A DNA stretch of 44,884 nt from JALHOM01 sp964444225 (GTDB lineage Bacteria; Patescibacteriota; Saccharimonadia; Saccharimonadales; 2-12-FULL-41-12), in the NCBI GenBank assembly GCA_964444225.1, contig CAYUFM010000009.1:1-44884 (forward strand). The letters are read 5' to 3'. Below, one piece after another: positions 7,877 to 16,056 of this stretch. The notes under the pieces were generated by a model that saw only the letters and a program-made list of their open reading frames with translations, was not told the origin of the DNA and did no database searches. How positions within the stretch are numbered: position 1 is the stretch's first letter; every line of letters starts with the position of its first letter. Position numbers and translations under genes: made by a program.

Positions 7877-8581
7877 CTACACCCTTGGTTCTATGCGGGG
7901 CTGGTGAACTTTTAGTTCTTTGCGCAGACGTTTTGCCTCTGGAGCCAAATTTTCTAGATGTGTCCAAAAAGCACCACTATGATTGAGGTGTTTGGTGTGC
8001 GTAAGCTCGTGTAGAATCACGTAGTCTTGTAGTTCCTGTGGTAACTGCAACATGTATATATTTAAAATTATGTTTTTTTCGCGATCACAACTTCCCCACC
8101 GACTTTTTAAGTTTTTTACATATGCCTGGTTAAAATCATGTCCTGTTACTTTAGCTAAGTCATTTAGCCTGGGCAAAAGCACAGCCTCGGCCTCTAGCTT
8201 CATTGCTGAGAGAACTTTCTTTTCTATAAATGCCTGCTGAGATTTATTGTTAGCGTTAAAATCACCAGCAACATATACGTTTAAAGTGTTAGATACGAGT
8301 TTACTGCGGTTTTTTAGGCTATTTTCATGGACGACTAACTCGAGCTTATCGCCAAATTTCATGCCATTTTTAAAAACAAGGTCGTAATCGGGCAGATTTT
8401 CTAAAATCCAGTCTTTTTTACTAAAAACATAGCGCTCTATGGCAATTTTTGGTAATGCCCACGGGGCTGAAACAAACACCTCGCCCTTAGGACTTAGCCT
8501 AATCCTCAGAGAAGATTGCCCACGTTTTTTACTTACTTTAACTACCCCAACTTCAGGAATAGAAAGTTCATATGCACTCAT
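7877..8581 (-). CDS. YgjP/WLM-like metal-dependent hydrolase (DUF45)
   Basis: A 234-residue protein with the DUF45/YgjP architecture: an N-terminal beta-rich part, KSRWGSCDREKNI (residues ~159-171), and the zinc-binding helix HELTHTKHLNHSGAFW (H191, E192, H195). HExxH with a downstream NHSxxFW is diagnostic of this SprT-related metallopeptidase group. Cellular substrates are generally unknown. The gene starts two bases below the stop of the kinase gene at 8584, so the two form a pair. Confidence 0.88.
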   Translation of the reverse strand: MSAYELSIPEVGVVKVSKKRGQSSLRIRLSPKGEVFVSAPWALPKIAIERYVFSKKDWILENLPDYDLVFKNGMKFGDKLELVVHENSLKNRSKLVSNTLNVYVAGDFNANNKSQQAFIEKKVLSAMKLEAEAVLLPRLNDLAKVTGHDFNQAYVKNLKSRWGSCDREKNIILNIYMLQLPQELQDYVILHELTHTKHLNHSGAFWTHLENLAPEAKRLRKELKVHQPRIEPRV

Positions 8582-8583
8582 TA

Positions 8584-9246
8584 CTATTGAATAGAAATAT
8601 TTCTGTGCAAAATGTCACCACGCATCTGGATAGGAGATTTTGGGATCAGGTTTGTTAAACCCGGTTTTACAGTGTTAGACGACATTTCTTCTATAGAGAT
8701 TAAACGTAGGTCAAAAAGCTTCTTTATTACTGCAGAGCGTTGAGAGTGAAAGGTATGCTTGGCACTTACAACTATAAAATCCTCGTTTTCGGGATTTTGC
8801 ATATGAGCCAGAATATTTCTGTAGGTTTCTTCGTCATAGCTAAAGCTGTATTTATCGTCGGCCTTGCGGTGATCGCGCTTTTGAGTACGCTCAAAGGTCG
8901 TTTCTGGGTCGGCCTGCATCCATACCAAGATTGCTGTAGCTTTAGATGAATGTGCAATCTCTCGCACTTTTCGGCGCTCTGAGGCACGTACTACACCAGC
9001 ATCATAAACAACTGAAATCCCAGCTTCTAGGTAGTGCTGAGCCATATAGTTCAAAACTTTACGTGCACCTTTAAAGGCACCAGCAGAAGTGTTGTCGCCG
9101 AATAAATCATGGCGGATTTTATCTTCTTGCAGGTGGATTATCCCAACTTCTTCAGACATTTGGCGCGCAAAAGCCGTCTTTCCACTTCCAGGAAAGCCAT
9201 ACATCATGATAATAAAAGGCTTAGTTGGCGAGATTTTGTTGCTCAT
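8584..9246 (-). CDS. P-loop kinase of the AAA_33/zeta-like group
   Basis: A 220-residue P-loop NTPase: Walker A GFPGSGKT at residues 17-24, then LQEDKIRHDLFGD, a VVYDAGVVRASERRKVREIA segment and a lid with ERTQKRDHRKADD. This matches small kinases annotated AAA_33, related to zeta toxins, polynucleotide kinases and chloramphenicol phosphotransferase. The substrate is not predictable. There is no adjacent antitoxin ORF, so a toxin role is unlikely. It heads a two-gene operon with the YgjP-like gene. Confidence 0.8.
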   Translation of the reverse strand: MSNKISPTKPFIIMMYGFPGSGKTAFARQMSEEVGIIHLQEDKIRHDLFGDNTSAGAFKGARKVLNYMAQHYLEAGISVVYDAGVVRASERRKVREIAHSSKATAILVWMQADPETTFERTQKRDHRKADDKYSFSYDEETYRNILAHMQNPENEDFIVVSAKHTFHSQRSAVIKKLFDLRLISIEEMSSNTVKPGLTNLIPKSPIQMRGDILHRNISIQ

Positions 9247-9320
9247 TGCAATATATTATATAGGACATTCGCACTTTTCAACAACCTGGGACCAAATCTG
9301 ACTGACCAAAAACTTCCATC

Positions 9321-9356
9321 TTTCTGTCGGCGTAGCTACGGCTACTCCTCCAGAAA
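9321..9356. other. hairpin with UACG tetraloop in an intergenic region
   Basis: Plus-strand TTTCTG and CAGAAA close an inner perfect GTAGC-TACG-GCTAC stem, a UNCG-type tetraloop. It lies between the divergent kinase gene and tRNA-Trp, in the 247-base stretch 9247-9493. No poly-T follows on either strand, so it is not an obvious terminator. Function unknown. The rest of that stretch shows only the candidate tRNA promoter. Confidence 0.4.
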
Positions 9357-9447
9357 TCTAAAAGTCCTTAATCTACTCAGATTTACCCTGCTGATTGTCG
9401 TAAAATACGAAAGTCCTATATACCAAAATCATTAAATCTATACGATT

Positions 9448-9475
9448 TTGAAGTATCAGAGGTGTTTGATAAGAT
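9448..9475 (+). promoter_or_regulatory. candidate tRNA-Trp promoter
   Basis: TTGAAG (9448-9453), 16 bases, TAAGAT (9470-9475). Predicted initiation would be about a dozen bases upstream of the tRNA at 9494. Match is moderate. Confidence 0.35.
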
Positions 9476-9493
9476 GTAAGTTGAGTTATTCGA

Positions 9494-9569
9494 AGGGGTG
9501 TAGTGTCAGTGGCTAGCACGCGGGTCTCCAAAACCTGTAGGTCGGGTTCAAATCCTGACACCCCTGCCA
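9494..9569 (+). tRNA. tRNA-Trp (anticodon CCA)
   Basis: Cloverleaf by eye: acceptor AGGGGTG (9494-9500) pairs with CACCCCT (9559-9565), discriminator G, encoded CCA (9567-9569). The anticodon loop is CTCCAAA with anticodon CCA. The T arm GTCGG-GTTCAAA-TCCTGAC is normal. It reads UGG. The downstream hydrolase gene follows after 13 bases and may share the transcript. Confidence 0.93.
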
Positions 9570-9582
9570 ATTTTATATACAT

Positions 9583-10299
9583 ATGAAAACACTAGAACTA
9601 AATTGCCAAGGCTATAAATTGCCCGCAGACCTATACGAAAGGCCTAGAGACGACGAAGTTATACTTTTTTTGTATGGTTACAGCTCTAATAAATTAAGAC
9701 AAAAAGAGCTTATTGAAGCGATAGTAGATCAAACAGATGCGACTGTATTTGTTTTTGATTACAGCGGCCACGGAGACGCACCCTTTGCCCTAGAAGAAAT
9801 CAGGCCAGCACAGCATTTTTTGGAAGTAATTACTGCCTTTGACTGGGTTAAACAACAATACCCTGATGCTAAAATTACGGTTATCGGGGGTAGCTACGGA
9901 GGATACCAGGCTGTTCAATTGACCAAGTACCGAAAGTTCAACAGGCTAATTTTGAGGGCACCTGCTATCTATGAGCCAAGCAGTTTTTATACACTCAATG
10001 GAGAAATAAATAGTGATGAAGGTTGGGCATTAAAAGCTGCGTTTAGAAAAAACGTTGAAGCGCTTGCAAAGCACCCACTTTTGGGACGTGCGTCAAACTT
10101 CAGTGGCAAAACTTTAGTTATCATCCACGAAAAAGATGAAGTAATTCCAACAGAAACCACCGACGCATATATAAAAGCTTTTTCGGCCGAAGTCTATATC
10201 GCAAAAGGCTTCCCACACGCACTAAGCGATCCATCAACACCTGTTAAAAAAATTCCAGAATACCAAAAAGCCATTTCTGACTGGATCAATAAAAACTAG
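9583..10299 (+). CDS. alpha/beta hydrolase
   Basis: A 238-residue alpha/beta hydrolase. The nucleophile elbow GGSYGG places Ser104; the acid is likely the Asp in HEKDEVIP and the base the His in GFPHALSD near the C-terminus. An early FLYGYSSN strand-turn supplies the oxyanion hole region, and FDYSGHGD is typical. Substrate unknown (esterase or peptidase-like). The first ATG at 9583 follows tRNA-Trp closely with no strong Shine-Dalgarno. Its stop overlaps the convergent ileS stop by four bases. Confidence 0.85.
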   Translation: MKTLELNCQGYKLPADLYERPRDDEVILFLYGYSSNKLRQKELIEAIVDQTDATVFVFDYSGHGDAPFALEEIRPAQHFLEVITAFDWVKQQYPDAKITVIGGSYGGYQAVQLTKYRKFNRLILRAPAIYEPSSFYTLNGEINSDEGWALKAAFRKNVEALAKHPLLGRASNFSGKTLVIIHEKDEVIPTETTDAYIKAFSAEVYIAKGFPHALSDPSTPVKKIPEYQKAISDWINKN

Positions 10300-13256
10300 A
10301 TTTTTGATAAATGTATTTGGAGTTCGGCTCCGTCGATTTTGACGGATTCTTGATGCATTTCAGCGGTTTCTTGGTCTGACTGCGTTAAAGTTTCGGCCCA
10401 GATTTCTTCTTTGAATTGGTTAATGGCCTTATTTAGCTCATCATTCTCAGTCGATAGCACTAGGTTTATGCGGTCGTCGACGTTAAGGCCAGCGTTCTTG
10501 CGGGCATTTTGAACGTGCCTAATTACTTCGCGAACCATACCTTCGGCTCTTAACTCATCTGTTATATTCAGGTCTAGTCCAAATTCTGAGCCTTCTAGCA
10601 TTTGCTTAACATTAAGTTCTTCTAAAATAATCGACTTGTACTCATCAGGGATGTCATGAGCCGTAACCGACGCGAGGGGCTGACGCACCTTTATACCGGC
10701 TTTGGCACGAATAGCTAGGCCTTCAGTGATGATATCTTTAGTTATCTTCATACGATCAACAATCTCATCGTGGATGAATCCGGCTACAGGCCAGTCTAGT
10801 AGGTGCACGCTCTCGCCGTCGGTCATTTTGCGGTACAGTTCCTCGGCCAAGAACGGAGTAAATGGCGCCATAATCATAGAAAGCTGAGTTAGAACGTAGT
10901 GCAGGGTTGTGTAAGCATCATTCTTATCACTATCGTCTTCTGACTTCCAAAAACGGCGACGGCTACGACGAACATACCAGTTAGATGCATCATCCAAAAA
11001 TTCTAGGATAGGTTTGCAAGCATTCTGTAAGTCGTACTTAGCCAGACATTCATCAACTTCTTGGTTGAGTTGATGCAAACGTGACACAATCCACAAGTCC
11101 ATGATGTTAGTTAGGTTCGGAGATGGATCGTCTAGGCTTCCGTTCCACTCCCAATTATCAACCTCGGCATACATTGTAAAGAAGTCATACATATTCCAGA
11201 CCATACTAAGTTTACGTGCAACATCGCCCACGTCTTTGTCTTGTAGTGAATAATCTTCGCCATTTAAGACTGGCGAGCTAAGAAGCAAGAATCGCAAACT
11301 ATCGGCGCTATATGCGTCCATTAGCTCATTAGGGTCTGTGTAGTTGCCAAAGCTTTTACTCATTTTGCGACCATCGTTTCCAGCGAGTGTGCCGGTCACA
11401 ATCACGTTTTTAAATGATTTTTCACCAAAAAGTCCTACGCTAACGGCATGCATGTAGTAAAACCAAGCTCTTACTTGGCCAACGTATTCCACGATAAAGT
11501 CGGCCTGACGGTTTGCGTCAAACTTTTCTTTGTTTTCGAACGGATAGTGAAACTGAGCAAAAGGCATACTACCGCTCTCGAACCAACAGTCCATAACTTT
11601 ATCAATCCGAGAGTATTTTACACCGTCAATTTCAAAAGTAACTTCGTCGATCCACGGCCGGTGGTAATCTTCTAGTTCTACTCCTGATAGATCTTTAAGC
11701 TCCTGATAGCTTCCGATTACTTTTACGTGTTCTTTTCCTTCAGCATCAGTACCCTTCCAGATAGGCATTGCAGTAGCCCAAAACCGATCACGTGAGATGT
11801 TCCAATCTGGCGCAGACTCAACAGTGTTTTGGAACCGGCCATGCTTGACATGACCTGGATACCAATTTATATCCTCGTTTTGCTCAAGCATCAAAGACCT
11901 TTGTCCGTCGATGTTCATAAACCAGCTGGGGTGGGCGCGGTACATAAGCTTAGTGCCGCAACGGTGACAGTGAGGATAGCTATGAGTTATGTAGTTTATT
12001 TTCCAGACAACACCTTGCTCATGCAGATCTTTGGCTATTTGTTTGTTGACTTCCCAAACTTGCTGGCCTTTCCATGGACCTTCAGTGTAGAATCCCTCAT
12101 CGTCAGTATCTATGACTAGTGGAATATTATTGGCTTTGGCCAGAAGATAATCATCTTCACCGTAAGCTGGGGCTTCGTGCGCAATTCCTGTGCCCTCTTC
12201 ATCATGGACAAAATCTGCGTGCCAAATTTTGTGAGCTTCTCCACCTCTATCACCGAACAAAGGTTCATATGATTTACCTACCAAATCAGCACCTTTGAGT
12301 TGGTGCACAACCTCATAATCCAGCACTTGGTGTTTTTCATCGGTTAAGACTTTATCTACCAGTTTTTTGGCAATAATTAGATTTTCGCCACCGACAAGTA
12401 CATGAACGTAGTCTACATCTTTATTTACGGCAATTGCAGTGTTGGCATTGAGAGTCCAAGGAGTCGTTGTCCAAGCCAGTAAGTACACATCTGAGCTGGA
12501 TCGCTTTGTTGAATCCTCCGATACTCCTTCATCGTACTGATGGTACGATTCAGTGTGTTTCTCGGCTTCGCCGTGCGCTCCACCAATAGAAGATGTACTT
12601 CTAGTGTCTACAAGCTTGAATTTAACATAAACAGATGGGTCGGTGACGTCTTGGTAGCTGTTGTCCATGGCAACTTCGGCTTTAGATATGGGCGTAGCGT
12701 CGCGAGTACAGTACATTAGCACCTTCTCGCCTTCATAAATCTTACCTTTGTCATACAGCTCTTTAAACGCCCACCAGACACTTTCCATGTAGTTTTTGTC
12801 CATGGTTTTATAGGCACCCTTAAAATCAACCCATCGACCAATTCGGTCTATGGTACTTTCCCACAGATCACCTGTAGTAACCATGTTTTCTCGGCAAGTC
12901 TTGATGTAGTCTTCTAGGCTAATTTTGGTGCCAATTTCTCGCTTGTCTTTGATACCAAGTTTTTGCTCGGTAAAGACTTCTGCGGGTAGTCCATGACAGT
13001 CCCAGCCCCATGTACGCTCCACACTTTTGCCTTTCATGGTTTGATAGCGTGGAATCGCGTCTTTTACAATAGAGCTAAGTAGTGTGCCATGATGCGGAAC
13101 ACCAGTAATAAATGGCGGGCCATCAAAAAATATGTATGAATTATCTGTCGGACGATTATCAACCGATTTTTCAAAAATCTTATTATCTTTCCAATATTTA
13201 ACTAAATCAGCCTCATACTCTAACGCTCTTCGCCTAGTTCCATGCCTATATTTCAT
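10296..13256 (-). CDS. ileS: isoleucyl-tRNA synthetase (IleRS2-like)
   Basis: A 986-residue class I synthetase. The HIGH-equivalent is PHHGTLL in PPFITGVPHHGT (residues ~47-60), resembling the PHYGH form of eukaryote-like IleRS2. WGWDCHGLP, the editing domain with LLAWTTTPWTLNAN, and GRKMSKSFGNY (KMSKS) follow, then an anticodon-binding domain. Residues ~217-255 are an unusual Ser/His/Glu-rich insertion just before the editing-domain WTTTPWTL motif. The start ATG overlaps the SGNH stop (ATGA) with GGAG 8 nt upstream. The operon is led by a T-box. Confidence 0.96.
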   Translation of the reverse strand: MKYRHGTRRRALEYEADLVKYWKDNKIFEKSVDNRPTDNSYIFFDGPPFITGVPHHGTLLSSIVKDAIPRYQTMKGKSVERTWGWDCHGLPAEVFTEQKLGIKDKREIGTKISLEDYIKTCRENMVTTGDLWESTIDRIGRWVDFKGAYKTMDKNYMESVWWAFKELYDKGKIYEGEKVLMYCTRDATPISKAEVAMDNSYQDVTDPSVYVKFKLVDTRSTSSIGGAHGEAEKHTESYHQYDEGVSEDSTKRSSSDVYLLAWTTTPWTLNANTAIAVNKDVDYVHVLVGGENLIIAKKLVDKVLTDEKHQVLDYEVVHQLKGADLVGKSYEPLFGDRGGEAHKIWHADFVHDEEGTGIAHEAPAYGEDDYLLAKANNIPLVIDTDDEGFYTEGPWKGQQVWEVNKQIAKDLHEQGVVWKINYITHSYPHCHRCGTKLMYRAHPSWFMNIDGQRSLMLEQNEDINWYPGHVKHGRFQNTVESAPDWNISRDRFWATAMPIWKGTDAEGKEHVKVIGSYQELKDLSGVELEDYHRPWIDEVTFEIDGVKYSRIDKVMDCWFESGSMPFAQFHYPFENKEKFDANRQADFIVEYVGQVRAWFYYMHAVSVGLFGEKSFKNVIVTGTLAGNDGRKMSKSFGNYTDPNELMDAYSADSLRFLLLSSPVLNGEDYSLQDKDVGDVARKLSMVWNMYDFFTMYAEVDNWEWNGSLDDPSPNLTNIMDLWIVSRLHQLNQEVDECLAKYDLQNACKPILEFLDDASNWYVRRSRRRFWKSEDDSDKNDAYTTLHYVLTQLSMIMAPFTPFLAEELYRKMTDGESVHLLDWPVAGFIHDEIVDRMKITKDIITEGLAIRAKAGIKVRQPLASVTAHDIPDEYKSIILEELNVKQMLEGSEFGLDLNITDELRAEGMVREVIRHVQNARKNAGLNVDDRINLVLSTENDELNKAINQFKEEIWAETLTQSDQETAEMHQESVKIDGAELQIHLSKI

Positions 13257-13849
13257 AATTTTAGCTCCTTGAGTTTTTCGTATACCTGTTTGGCAACTGT
13301 TTTATGGTCATTTTTAGAATAATGCACGCCATCGTCAATATGCTCAAGATAGACTAAATTTACAAAATTCTTATATTCTTCCAAGTACTCATTTATCTGG
13401 CCTGCTTTTTGAAAATCGAGATCGGTGCGTTTTTCTTTATTAAAATTAGCAATGCCTAAGTAAATAACATCGGGTGAATTAGAAAAATTTATGCTATTTG
13501 CTGCAAATTCTAAAGCTTTTTGTTCGATCCATTCCAAATCTTCAATAATTTGCTTTGCCGGGGTGTTAAATTTCAATTTTATATCATTTGTACCTAAGGC
13601 AATTATTAATATTTCAAAGGGGTAAGCGTGCCTTATCGCAATCTCAAATGCAAATCTACCATTTTTTACAGGTTCTCTAAGATTATGATCTCCTGCTATT
13701 CTTCCCGGTAAGCCATTTTGTATTACTTGGTAATCTTTACCTAGTGATGAGCTAAGTATGTTGCACCACTGGTTTTCATAAGAGTATCTTAAATTATTAG
13801 AACCAGATCCCCAGGTGTTTGAATCTCCGTATACTAATATTCTTTTCAT
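13253..13849 (-). CDS. SGNH/GDSL-family hydrolase
   Basis: A 198-residue SGNH hydrolase: block I YGDSNTWGSG (Ser9 region), block II Gly in GLPGRIAGDH, block III LGTNDIK and block V DGVHYSKNDH with the catalytic Asp/His. This fold covers esterases and lipases acting on small acyl esters; the substrate is unknown. It has ATGA overlaps at both ends, with the GNAT gene upstream and ileS downstream, so the three are translationally coupled. Confidence 0.88.
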   Translation of the reverse strand: MKRILVYGDSNTWGSGSNNLRYSYENQWCNILSSSLGKDYQVIQNGLPGRIAGDHNLREPVKNGRFAFEIAIRHAYPFEILIIALGTNDIKLKFNTPAKQIIEDLEWIEQKALEFAANSINFSNSPDVIYLGIANFNKEKRTDLDFQKAGQINEYLEEYKNFVNLVYLEHIDDGVHYSKNDHKTVAKQVYEKLKELKL

Positions 13850-14370
13850 GTTTTGTTTCCCGGTCTGATCATTTGTACTTCGGGCATCTTTCTTGCAAAA
13901 AGACCCTCAGCAGGCCCAGCTTCATAGAAGCCATTTTTTTTATAAAAAGCTTTTGCTCTTTCGTTATAATCCACTACGTATAGGTTTACATCCTTATCTG
14001 CATCAAACCAATTTAATGCTGTAGATAAAAGAGCTTGTCCTACACCCAATCCGTGATAGTTTTTGTCTACATACAATGTTTTTAGAGTTTGTCCACTCAG
14101 TTTACTGCTGTAACAAATACCAATAACAGTTTGTCCTGTAATAGCCACCAGACTTAATCCGTCTACACCTTGATTAAATGTTGGCCATGCGTCATAAACT
14201 TTTTTTGATTCACTTTCCGATAGTTTTTGAGCCACAAAACCTTCAATAAAGCTTCTACTAATACCGAATTCTTCATTTGGATACGTATCTAACCACGAAT
14301 TAAATAAAACTACCCTTCCTTGCTGGAGAGTTTCTTTTGTCATATTTTTGATTAAAATTGATTCATCCAT
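13846..14370 (-). CDS. GNAT-family N-acetyltransferase
   Basis: A 174-residue GNAT protein. The acetyl-CoA-binding motif A is TLYVDKNYHGLGVGQALL (Q/R-x-x-G-x-G/A form), followed by LYVVDYNERAKAFYKKNGF, the typical motif B. The acceptor substrate is unknown. It is the first gene after the T-box leader, so a link to isoleucyl-tRNA supply is suggested by position only. The ATG at 14370 lacks a strong Shine-Dalgarno; an alternative ATG lies nine codons in (MTKETL). Confidence 0.85.
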   Translation of the reverse strand: MDESILIKNMTKETLQQGRVVLFNSWLDTYPNEEFGISRSFIEGFVAQKLSESESKKVYDAWPTFNQGVDGLSLVAITGQTVIGICYSSKLSGQTLKTLYVDKNYHGLGVGQALLSTALNWFDADKDVNLYVVDYNERAKAFYKKNGFYEAGPAEGLFARKMPEVQMIRPGNKT

Positions 14371-14371
14371 A

Positions 14372-14576
14372 CAAAAATCACTTGTTTTGATTGTCAGAGC
14401 CCCGAAATTCAGGGTGGTACCATCTGACTTCCAAAAGAAGTGATCTTTTAGCGCTTGATTGGGCTGATTACGGGGCTGCCGGCTAGTTCTATTTACCCTG
14501 AGCTTGTCGAAGGGCTTTCTGCTAGCTACATTCGTGATTGATAGTCACTCATCCACAAAAAGCGGAACGTATTTAC
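14372..14576 (-). promoter_or_regulatory. T-box leader of the ileS operon
   Basis: On the minus strand TCAGA (14423-14427) and TCTGA (14394-14398) close the antiterminator/antisequestrator helix. Its bulge is TGGTACC (14416-14422), which carries the UGGN that pairs with tRNA NCCA, and a second helix CCC/GGG lies inside. Just 5' is a Stem III-like hairpin ACTTC-TTTTG-GAAGT (14427-14441). Further 5', GTGA-CTATCAA-TCAC (14534-14548) exposes ATC, an Ile codon, in a terminal loop, like the ultrashort Stem I of actinobacterial ileS T-boxes. No terminator U-run is present, so control is probably translational. Confidence 0.8.
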
Positions 14577-14582
14577 ATAATA

Positions 14583-14591
14583 ATTATATCA
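14583..14591 (-). promoter_or_regulatory. extended -10 promoter of the T-box/ileS operon
   Basis: Minus-strand TGATATAAT: a perfect TATAAT (14583-14588) preceded by TG with one base between, an extended -10. No good -35 is seen at 17 bases. Initiation near 14576 gives a ~205-base leader containing the T-box. Confidence 0.6.
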
Positions 14592-14809
14592 CACTAAGTC
14601 AATATTTTAATCTGTTTTTATACTTGTTTTAGACCCCTATTGCGCTTATACTAAATCCAGAAGAAACATTAAGCAAAATAAAGCGTGGTAAAGGGTGAAG
14701 ATTTACACACTTGAGTTCAAAAAGCATTTTCTCTTCGAGAAACGCAAAGAAATGTATATAAAATACATTGATAGAGTATCGCAGAAGAAAAATGTTTTTT
14801 GGACCAAGA

Positions 14810-14850
14810 ATGCCCTTAAAGCACAAACTTGCTTTGGGTTAGAAGGGCAT
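14810..14850 (+). other. long hairpin in the leader of the glucan operon
   Basis: Plus-strand ATGCCCTT (14810-14817) pairs perfectly with AAGGGCAT (14843-14850), and inside AAAGCA (14818-14823) pairs with TGCTTT (14830-14835). It ends 12 bases before the GTG start of the GT4 gene and has no poly-T, so it may affect translation start or mRNA stability rather than terminate. Elsewhere in 14600-14810 nothing clear is seen. Confidence 0.5.
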
Positions 14851-14862
14851 GGTGTGTAGATC

Positions 14863-16056
14863 GTGAAGGTTTTGATGTTGGGGTGGGAACTACCGCCTCA
14901 TAACAGTGGTGGTCTAGGAGTCGCATGTTTTCAGCTCTGTAAAAGACTCTCAAAAAAAGGCGTTGATGTAACTTTTGTTTTACCGTACGAACACAACCAT
15001 GATTTTGATTTTATGAACGTTGTTTCGGCAAAAGTAGCTAAGACTTCATCAATTACTGGAGTGTACGATTCTGCACTATATACCGAGAGTAAAGGTCTAA
15101 AAGGCAGTACCGTAGACATCCATCACGCATACGCTGAAGCTATGGAGGGTATTCTTTTAGATCAAACTTTTGACGTTATCCATGCGCATGACTGGCTTAC
15201 CTTTCGTGCAGCTTTACGAGCTAGAGAAATCTTATTAAAACCCCTCATTCTTCACGTACACTCCGTAGAATCAGACAGAGCCGCAGGTGGACTGGGCAAC
15301 CCACTGGTTAGAGAAATAGAACAACTCGGCATGTTAATAGCCGACAAGGTTATTGCCGTTAGTGAGCTGACTCGTCAAAAAATAATTTCGGAGTACGGAA
15401 TTCCTCCATCCAAGGTATTGGTTGCTCATAACGGTATAGATCTGGACGAAATGGTCGAGCTAGAGGCTGATAACAGCTATAAAATCCTGGAGGCATACAA
15501 GGCAAAGGGATATAAAGTGGTTGTAAATATTGGCAGATTAACAATGCAAAAAGGATTGACCAACTTATTACAGGCCGCAAAAATGGTGATTGATGAGCAA
15601 CCAAAAACCATTTTTTTGATAGTTGGGTCGGGTGATCAATATCGTGAGCTAATAGAACTTGGAGCAAGCTTAGGAATATCTCGCAACCTTGTATTTGCTG
15701 GCTTTCAAAGAGGTAAAAAATGGCGTGACGCCTTCGGTATTGCGGATTTATTCGTCATGCCTTCAGTATCAGAACCCTTTGGGTTAACTCCTCTTGAAGC
15801 AATTGTTTATGAGACACCTTCACTTATTAGCAAACAGTCTGGTGTGGCCGAAGTCTTAAAAAATTGTCTGAAAACAGACTTTTGGGACACTTCAAAGATC
15901 GCAGACGATATAATAAATGTTTTGCGACACGACTCTTTACGTACACATCTACTAAATAATGCAAAATACGAACTAGAACATCTCAGCTGGGATAAAGCCG
16001 CCCATATTCTAATAGACACATACAATCACCATCACACCGAGGCCATAGAGGCATGA
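14863..16056 (+). CDS. GT4-family glycosyltransferase, probably glycogen synthase-like
   Basis: A 397-residue GT-B enzyme. The N-terminus MLGWELPPHNSGGLGVACF carries the glycogen/starch-synthase-type GGLG loop; HAHDWLTF follows. The C-terminal domain has VNIGRLTMQKG and SEPFGLTPLEAIV (E-x7-E motif, near residue 304). The likely role is transfer of glucose from a nucleotide sugar to an alpha-glucan; the donor is inferred. The start is GTG at 14863, because the conserved first strand KVLMLGWEL begins there. The stop overlaps the next gene (ATGA), forming an operon with GH57 and GH15 enzymes. Confidence 0.88.
   Translation: MKVLMLGWELPPHNSGGLGVACFQLCKRLSKKGVDVTFVLPYEHNHDFDFMNVVSAKVAKTSSITGVYDSALYTESKGLKGSTVDIHHAYAEAMEGILLDQTFDVIHAHDWLTFRAALRAREILLKPLILHVHSVESDRAAGGLGNPLVREIEQLGMLIADKVIAVSELTRQKIISEYGIPPSKVLVAHNGIDLDEMVELEADNSYKILEAYKAKGYKVVVNIGRLTMQKGLTNLLQAAKMVIDEQPKTIFLIVGSGDQYRELIELGASLGISRNLVFAGFQRGKKWRDAFGIADLFVMPSVSEPFGLTPLEAIVYETPSLISKQSGVAEVLKNCLKTDFWDTSKIADDIINVLRHDSLRTHLLNNAKYELEHLSWDKAAHILIDTYNHHHTEAIEA

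Noticed and set aside
8584..9246. Zeta-type toxin of a toxin-antitoxin pair
   Set aside because: The P-loop kinase has no adjacent antitoxin ORF; its neighbour is a YgjP-like hydrolase.
14394..14427. T-box motif read on the plus strand (AGGGTGGTACCA) as a leader for the GT4 gene
   Set aside because: The core is near-palindromic. On the minus strand it has the closing helix, Stem III and ATC loop in the right order and leads into ileS; on the plus strand it does not, and the GT4 gene is 430 bases away.
13253..16056. UGA recoded as an amino acid (Gracilibacteria/Absconditabacteria code)
   Set aside because: Several genes end cleanly at TGA within ATGA overlaps, and reading through would disrupt the next gene.
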